Source of the DNA: JANQJA01 sp047947185
GTDB lineage: Bacteria; Pseudomonadota; Gammaproteobacteria; Pseudomonadales; Azotimanducaceae
DNA length: 64,000 bases
Assembly: GCA_047947185.1 (NCBI GenBank)
Contig: CP170502.1
Span: 3,844,001 to 3,908,000, forward strand
Direction: 5' to 3'
The position numbers were made by a program, and so were the translations under genes. The notes beneath the pieces are model-generated. The model did no database searches. It saw nothing but the letters and a program-made list of their open reading frames with translations, and was not told where the DNA came from. Below, piece by piece: positions 59,484-64,000 of the stretch (positions are counted from its first letter, which is position 1; every line of letters begins with the position of its first letter).

Positions 59484-61370
59484 GCCCCGCACCTGGTCCA
59501 GGTAAGCAACAATCCGCTTCACACATTCCTCGGTTGATAACTCCGCGGTCTTCAGTTCGATCTCCGCATGTTCCGGGCGTTCGTAGCGGCTGTCGATGCC
59601 GGTGAAGTTTGGCAGTTCACCACGCCGCGCTTTCCTGTAAAGGCCCTTCGGGTCTCGCTGTTCCGCAATTTCCAGCGGCACATCAACAAATATCTCGACA
59701 AATTCCCCGTCCTCGAACAGGGACCTGGCCATGTCACGCTCGGACCGGAACGGCGAGATAAATGAGGTCAGCACGACAATTCCCGCGTCAACCATCAGCT
59801 TGGCGACCTCGGCAATGCGGCGTACGTTCTCTACGCGATCGGCATCGGTAAAACCCAGGTCCTTGTTCAGTCCATGCCTGATGTTGTCGCCGTCAAGGAT
59901 ATAGGTGTGCATCCCGCGTGCGTACAGCACCTGTTCCAGCGCATTGGCAACGGTTGATTTGCCCGATCCCGATAATCCGGTAAACCACAGTACCTTGCCG
60001 CGATGCCCCATCAGGCTTGCGCGGGCTTCCTTGTCGATCACCAGGGCCTGGCGGTGTACGTTCTGGGCCCGGCGCAGGGCAAAGTTGATCATGCCGGCAC
60101 TTACTGTGGCCTGAGAGTACCTGTCCATCAGGACAAACGCGCCCATGCCCCGACAATCGCGATAGGTTTCAAACGGGATGGGGTTGTCCAGGCTGATGGT
60201 CACCTCACCAATGTCGTTGAGCTCCAGGTTGTGGGAGGACATCTCCTCAAAAGTATTAACGTTGTACTTGAATTTAATCTGCGTGATTGTGGCCTTGACG
60301 CGTCGGGTACCCAGCATGAGTGAATAGGTGCGGCCAATATAGCCAGGTTCCCGATCCATCCAGACCAGTGTGACCTCAAACTGGTCGGAAACTTCGCAGG
60401 GTGCTGCGGCGGCAACCAGCACGTCACCCCGGGAGACATCAATTTCTCTATCCAGGGTGATGGTGACCGCCTGGTCTGCCTCGGCACGTTCAAGCTCGTC
60501 TTTGAAAAGAACAATGGATTCAACGTTCGCAACCTCGCCGGAAGGCAGCACGCGAACAGCGTCACCTTTGGCAATCTGACCGGCCACTACTGTGCCGGCG
60601 TATCCCCGGAAATTCAGGTTGGGGCGGTTGACCCACTGTACGGGGAAGCGGAAATCGTGTTCGAGAAGCGCACTGCGCACTTCGACGGTTTCCAGGAACC
60701 CCAACAGGGTAGGACCGGTGTACCAGGTAGTATGCGGCGATCGTTCGATGACGTTGTCACCCTGCAGGGCGGATAGCGGAATGGCTGTAACACTGTCAAA
60801 AGCCAGTTTGTCGGCAAACTCAGCGTAGGCTGCAGTTATTTCGTCAAATACCTCCCGGCTGAACTTCACCAGATCCATTTTGTTGACCGCGAGCACCACA
60901 TGTTTGATTCCCAGCAGGGAAACGATAAATGAATGCCGCCGGGTCTGTGTGAGCACCCCCTGGGTGGCGTCCACCAGGATAACCGCCACTTCGGCGGTAG
61001 ACGCACCGGTTACCATGTTGCGGGTGTACTGTTCGTGACCGGGTGTATCGGCCACGATGAACTTGCGGTGGTCGGTTGCAAAAAAGCGGTAGGCGACATC
61101 AATGGTAATACCCTGTTCCCGCTCTGCGGCCAGACCGTCAACCAGCAGCGCGTAGTCTATCTCGCCGCCCTGGGTACCGAACTTGCGGGATTCATTCCTG
61201 AGCGCGGCAACCTGATCTTCAAAAATCAATTGCGCCTCAAACAGCATGCGGCCGATGAGCGTGCTCTTGCCGTCATCGACGCTACCGCAGGTGATGAAAC
61301 GCAGGACATCAAGCTGGCCCTGGCGCTGGATGTATTCTTCAACGCGATCGTGTGTTGTTGGGGAGTTCAT
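59481..61370 (-). CDS. cysNC: Bifunctional sulfate adenylyltransferase subunit 1/APS kinase (CysN-CysC)
   Basis: 629-residue fused enzyme. The N-terminal two thirds are the CysN GTPase: P-loop CGSVDDGKSTLIGRML (about residues 27-42), DTPGHEQYTRNMV, NKMD and the following beta barrels; it drives ATP sulfurylase with CysD. The C-terminal ~180 residues are APS kinase, with FTGLSGSGKSTVANALE (about 452-468) and DGDNIRHGLNKDLGF. It turns sulfate and ATP into APS and then PAPS, the donor for sulfation or assimilation. ATG 61370 overlaps the cysD stop by one base (ATGA). The stop codon lies in the terminal repeat of the adjacent element. It flanks the XrtA polysaccharide genes via cysD. Confidence 0.93.
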   Translation of the reverse strand: MNSPTTHDRVEEYIQRQGQLDVLRFITCGSVDDGKSTLIGRMLFEAQLIFEDQVAALRNESRKFGTQGGEIDYALLVDGLAAEREQGITIDVAYRFFATDHRKFIVADTPGHEQYTRNMVTGASTAEVAVILVDATQGVLTQTRRHSFIVSLLGIKHVVLAVNKMDLVKFSREVFDEITAAYAEFADKLAFDSVTAIPLSALQGDNVIERSPHTTWYTGPTLLGFLETVEVRSALLEHDFRFPVQWVNRPNLNFRGYAGTVVAGQIAKGDAVRVLPSGEVANVESIVLFKDELERAEADQAVTITLDREIDVSRGDVLVAAAAPCEVSDQFEVTLVWMDREPGYIGRTYSLMLGTRRVKATITQIKFKYNVNTFEEMSSHNLELNDIGEVTISLDNPIPFETYRDCRGMGAFVLMDRYSQATVSAGMINFALRRAQNVHRQALVIDKEARASLMGHRGKVLWFTGLSGSGKSTVANALEQVLYARGMHTYILDGDNIRHGLNKDLGFTDADRVENVRRIAEVAKLMVDAGIVVLTSFISPFRSERDMARSLFEDGEFVEIFVDVPLEIAEQRDPKGLYRKARRGELPNFTGIDSRYERPEHAEIELKTAELSTEECVKRIVAYLDQVRG

Positions 61371-62845
61371 CAGAAGTAGCCCTCCTGCTTTTTCTTCTCC
61401 ATCGACGCTGTTGTATCGTTGTCGATGGCACGACCCTGACGCTCACTGGTGCGGCTTTCCAGCAGTTCGAGCACGATGGAAGCGAGATCATCTGCGTTCG
61501 ATTCAACCGCGCCGGTGAGCGGATAACAGCCCAGGGTGCGGAACCGCACCCGTTCGAGTCGGATTTCTTCACCCGGTAGCAGTCGCATGCGGTCGTCGTC
61601 GACCATAATCAGCATGCCGTCGCGCTCGACCACAGGTCGCTCCTGGGCAAAGTACAGGGGAACAATAGGTATCTGTTCGCGGTAGAGGTATTGCCAGATG
61701 TCGAGTTCTGTCCAGTTGGAGAGCGGGAATACGCGTACGCTTTCGCCGGCTGTCTTGTAGCCGTTGTAAAGTGACCAGAGTTCGGGGCGCTGGTTCTTGG
61801 GGTCCCAGCGGTGGGCTTTGGTCCGGAACGAAAATACGCGCTCTTTTGCCCGGCTCTTCTCCTCGTCGCGGCGGGCACCGCCAAACGCAACGTCGAAGCC
61901 ATATTTGTCCAGGGCCTGTTTGAGTCCCTCGGTTTTCATGATGTCAGTGTGTACAGCACTGCCATGGTCAAACGGATTGATGTCTTTTTCCACACCTTCC
62001 GGATTTATGTGAACAATCAGGTCCATCCCGGCCTCGCTCGCAATCTGGTCACGGAAGCGATACATGGCCTTGAACTTCCAGCGGGTATCGATATGCATCA
62101 ACGGGAAGGGGGGTGGGCTTGGATGAAAGGCTTTCCGGGCAAGGTGAAGCATGACCGAGGAATCTTTGCCGAGTGAGTAGAGCATAACGGGGTTCTCTGC
62201 CTGGGCGACCACCTCGCGAATAATGTAAATGCTCTCCGCTTCCAGCCTGTCGAGGTGGGTGAGGCCGCTCCTGGCTGCCGGTGCAGGGCCGGCGGAGATG
62301 GGGGGCGCAATCTCGGTATGAAACGCGACTGTACCGATTCGCAATTTGTGCCCTGCTGGCGTCGTCAGGTCGTGTGAACCCGCGGTAGCCACGAGTGCGC
62401 GAAAGCGTTCTGCCAGTACACCCTGGGGCCAGACAATCGCATTCTTGCCGCCCGTGAGAGCGTCAATCGCGGTGAGCAGGGTTTCATCATTGGCAGACGC
62501 CGGCAGGAACACCCAACGTCTGCTTGACCTGGCGTCATTCGCAAACAGTACCAGCCTGTCATCCGGCGCCCGATGTTCCTGTAGGACCAGGCTCTGCCAG
62601 CGCTTGCGCCGCGCTTCGGCATCGAGTGCACGAACAACCAGCATGCGCGGAGCGAGGCCGGTGTCATCTGTGAGGGCATCCAGTGGCAAGGGTTCAGGCA
62701 AAAGCCCAAATGACTTGAGGTCCCGTTCCAGTGTACGTTTGGACTGGCCGCTTTCAAGGCTGGCATGTAGGGTTGCCACGTCCCAGCACAATAATCTGCC
62801 ATCCTGATCGTGCCTGTTTTCGAGCACCTTGTTTGGGAATATCAC
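61370..62845 (-). CDS. cysD: CysD (ATP sulfurylase subunit 2) with an unusual ~195-residue N-terminal extension
   Basis: The last ~300 residues are a normal CysD: LTHLDRLEAESIYIIREV at about residue 195, PP-loop YSLGKDSSVMLHLARKAF (about 223-240), DTRWKFKAMYRFRD, and the ending MEKKKQEGYF. CysD adenylates sulfate with CysN. Most CysD proteins are about 300 residues; here the frame continues about 195 residues upstream with normal protein-like composition (RTLERDLKSFGLLPEPLPLD, DRLVLFANDARSSRRWVF, GGKNAIVWPQGVLAERFRAL) that I do not recognise, joined by an Ala/Pro linker. The start is uncertain: GTG 62845 follows AAGGTG; a TTG at 62911 is possible. Probably a true fusion. Confidence 0.88.
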   Translation of the reverse strand: MIFPNKVLENRHDQDGRLLCWDVATLHASLESGQSKRTLERDLKSFGLLPEPLPLDALTDDTGLAPRMLVVRALDAEARRKRWQSLVLQEHRAPDDRLVLFANDARSSRRWVFLPASANDETLLTAIDALTGGKNAIVWPQGVLAERFRALVATAGSHDLTTPAGHKLRIGTVAFHTEIAPPISAGPAPAARSGLTHLDRLEAESIYIIREVVAQAENPVMLYSLGKDSSVMLHLARKAFHPSPPPFPLMHIDTRWKFKAMYRFRDQIASEAGMDLIVHINPEGVEKDINPFDHGSAVHTDIMKTEGLKQALDKYGFDVAFGGARRDEEKSRAKERVFSFRTKAHRWDPKNQRPELWSLYNGYKTAGESVRVFPLSNWTELDIWQYLYREQIPIVPLYFAQERPVVERDGMLIMVDDDRMRLLPGEEIRLERVRFRTLGCYPLTGAVESNADDLASIVLELLESRTSERQGRAIDNDTTASMEKKKQEGYF

Positions 62846-63139
62846 ACTCGCACCTTGTCGTAATATGCAGAATTTCTGAATTCTGCAATAAATCCCGGCA
62901 ATAATCGACAAAAAAATCCTAAAAAACTGAAATAGGCGCAGATCACGACAGCTCGGGTGCGGGAGATTCCGTGTGCCTGAGCGTCAGCCTGCAGGTTTGG
63001 TCTTCACCATCCATCCCGCAAAATGTCGCGTCTATCAGCGTTCTTCAACCGTTTACGTGGGAAAAGCCACGCAATTCTAGTAACATCGCGCAAGGTTTAG
63101 CGGGCTTGCTGTGGTCATCGTATGGAACCAGTCTGGGAC
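62846..63139. other. Divergent region between cysD and the XrtA polysaccharide operon
   Basis: 294 bases that should carry both promoters. It contains a short inverted repeat CGTGG-GAAAAG-CCACG (63056-63071). A TGGGAAAAGCCACGCA match to the -24/-12 pattern overlaps it, but only the GG and GC are kept, so I do not call it a sigma-54 promoter. No gene or RNA was recognised. Confidence 0.4.
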
Positions 63140-63775
63140 ATGAATCGCGTTGTTTGTCGCCTGGCAGCGGGGATGATCCTGTTCGTATTGGCAGGCTGTG
63201 CATCAACACCGCAGCCCAATGCGGTGATGGGTGAGGATCTGACAGACCCGACAGAAGCCGGGCTGCTGGATGAGTACCGGATTGGTGTGGGTGATGTACT
63301 GAATGTCAGCGTTTGGCGTAATCCGGAGCTGTCAACCCAGGCGACCGTATTGCCCGATGGCACAATTGCTGTGCCGCTGGTGGGAGATGTCAGTGCGGCC
63401 GGGGAATCGACTGGCAGTCTGACAGAAGCCATTACCAATGTGCTCAGCACCTACATACGGGAACCCCAGGTGACGGTTTCCGTCCTGAGCGCCTCGAGTT
63501 CAGAGTACCTGCAGCGGGTTCGGATCACGGGTGCAGTCAATGGTCCATTGTCCATTGTCTATCGAAGGGGGCTGACTGTGCTGGACCTGGTTTTGCTGGC
63601 GGGTGGAGTGACACCGTTTGCAAATGCGGACAAGGCGCTTTTATATCGCAACGTGGGTGATGAACTTAAGGTGTATCCTGTGAAACTGCAGGATATCCTC
63701 TCCAGGGGCAAGTTGGAGACAAATTATAAATTGCTGCCGGCCGACATCATCACGGTGCCCGAGAAGAGTTTTTAG
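63140..63775 (+). CDS. XrtA/PEP-CTERM system exopolysaccharide export lipoprotein (Wza-like)
   Basis: 211-residue outer-membrane polysaccharide export protein. It has a signal with lipobox VLAGC (lipid Cys at residue 20), then the polysaccharide biosynthesis/export (PES) domain starting YRIGVGDVLNVSVWRNPELS and a SLBB-like beta-grasp region (VRITGAVNGPLSIVYRRG...LDLVLLAGGV), as in short Wza homologues of exosortase loci. It helps form the export pore for the polysaccharide to which PEP-CTERM proteins attach. ATG 63140 fits the lipoprotein signal; ATG 63122 is an alternative. The chain-length determinant gene follows after 6 bases. Confidence 0.92.
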   Translation: MNRVVCRLAAGMILFVLAGCASTPQPNAVMGEDLTDPTEAGLLDEYRIGVGDVLNVSVWRNPELSTQATVLPDGTIAVPLVGDVSAAGESTGSLTEAITNVLSTYIREPQVTVSVLSASSSEYLQRVRITGAVNGPLSIVYRRGLTVLDLVLLAGGVTPFANADKALLYRNVGDELKVYPVKLQDILSRGKLETNYKLLPADIITVPEKSF

Positions 63776-63781
63776 GATTAC

Positions 63782-64000
63782 ATGGACCCAATCTATTTCC
63801 AGTACATCAAGGAGTGTTTCCGGCAGTTGCGCCGGAATGCCCTGAAGTTGATTGCGGCGGCCGCGGTGATCAGCTTTGGTGTGCTTGCGGCGGGTGCACT
63901 TTACCAGCCCAAGTACGAGACCAGTATCACGATTTATGCGGACAACCAGAATGTCATCAAGCCCCTGCTCGAGGGCAAAGCGTCGGTGACCATGCCGAAG
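63782..64000 (+). CDS. XrtA system polysaccharide chain-length determinant (Wzz-like), 5' part
   Basis: 73 codons visible, the frame open to the window edge. It begins MDPIYFQYIKECFRQLRRNAL, followed by a membrane helix (about residues 22-42) and YQPKYETSITIYADNQN, the pattern of the Wzz/BY-kinase-type periplasmic domain found in exosortase-associated chain-length proteins. It sets polymer length together with the polymerase. Ribosome site AGGA is 6 bases upstream. It is co-transcribed with the export lipoprotein; the rest of the operon (BY-kinase, glycosyltransferases, XrtA) is expected to the right. Confidence 0.9.
   Translation, partial: MDPIYFQYIKECFRQLRRNALKLIAAAAVISFGVLAAGALYQPKYETSITIYADNQNVIKPLLEGKASVTMPK

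Noticed and set aside
63059..63074. Sigma-54-like match before the polysaccharide export gene
   Set aside because: Only GG and GC match at the right spacing; the flanking consensus bases are lost and it overlaps a hairpin.

Overview
The window comes from the chromosome of a moderately GC-rich gammaproteobacterium, most likely an aerobic, water- or sediment-dwelling Cellvibrionales/Halieaceae-type organism. This rests on the gene mix: type IV pilus ATPases, MprF, a Tat-exported isoquinoline-oxidoreductase-like molybdoenzyme, many hydrolases and GSTs, TonB/Tol-type energisers, and an XrtA/PEP-CTERM exopolysaccharide locus. The assignment is an inference from gene content, not a phylogeny. No tRNA, rRNA, CRISPR, prophage or insertion sequence was seen.

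Layout. 1-14 kb: a truncated serine hydrolase, GST, MprF, an IorA/IorB-like molybdoenzyme pair, a PEP mutase/isocitrate-lyase-type enzyme, a carboxymuconolactone-decarboxylase-like protein coupled to a YggU protein, PilU, a LOG protein, a membrane-anchored small heat-shock protein and MetY. 14-19 kb: a methyltransferase with a lipoprotein signal, a PEP-CTERM surface protein behind a probable sigma-54 promoter, a MATE transporter, a DUF6614-like protein and an SDR. 19-31 kb: Blc lipocalin; a phosphotriesterase-like / esterase / PilT-like / lactonase-type metallo-beta-lactamase run; alpha/beta hydrolases; a methyltransferase; an M14 peptidase; GST; RidA.

31-45 kb holds a large envelope gene set: ApbE, a TlpA-type thioredoxin, a small secreted protein and two big TPR-like proteins. 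After a short interruption come a TPR lipoprotein, a small exported protein, one TolQ/ExbB, two TolR/ExbD and an AgmX/TonB-type protein. One TolQ, two TolR, an AgmX domain and large TPR proteins resemble the Agl/Glt envelope motor of myxobacteria. This is the best candidate for a poorly described system here.

45-54 kb: a phosphonate-type ABC transporter with a two-part VOC enzyme inside its operon, an exonuclease, a small basic protein, an SGNH hydrolase, and a convergent pair of unrecognised paralogues that are clearly related to each other. 54-64 kb: PrsT and PrsK of the PEP-CTERM regulatory set (without an adjacent PrsR), sulfate activation genes (CysNC and a CysD with about 195 extra N-terminal residues), and the start of the XrtA exopolysaccharide operon. 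The sigma-54-like promoter of the PEP-CTERM gene at 15.6 kb fits the PrsK/PrsR system at 57-59 kb. PAPS-forming enzymes beside the polysaccharide genes raise the possibility of a sulfated polymer.

Three clusters of hairpin-rich intergenic repeats (44.6, 54.1-54.6 and 59.3-59.5 kb) belong to one family. The last ends in inverted repeats that supply the stop codons of both flanking convergent genes.
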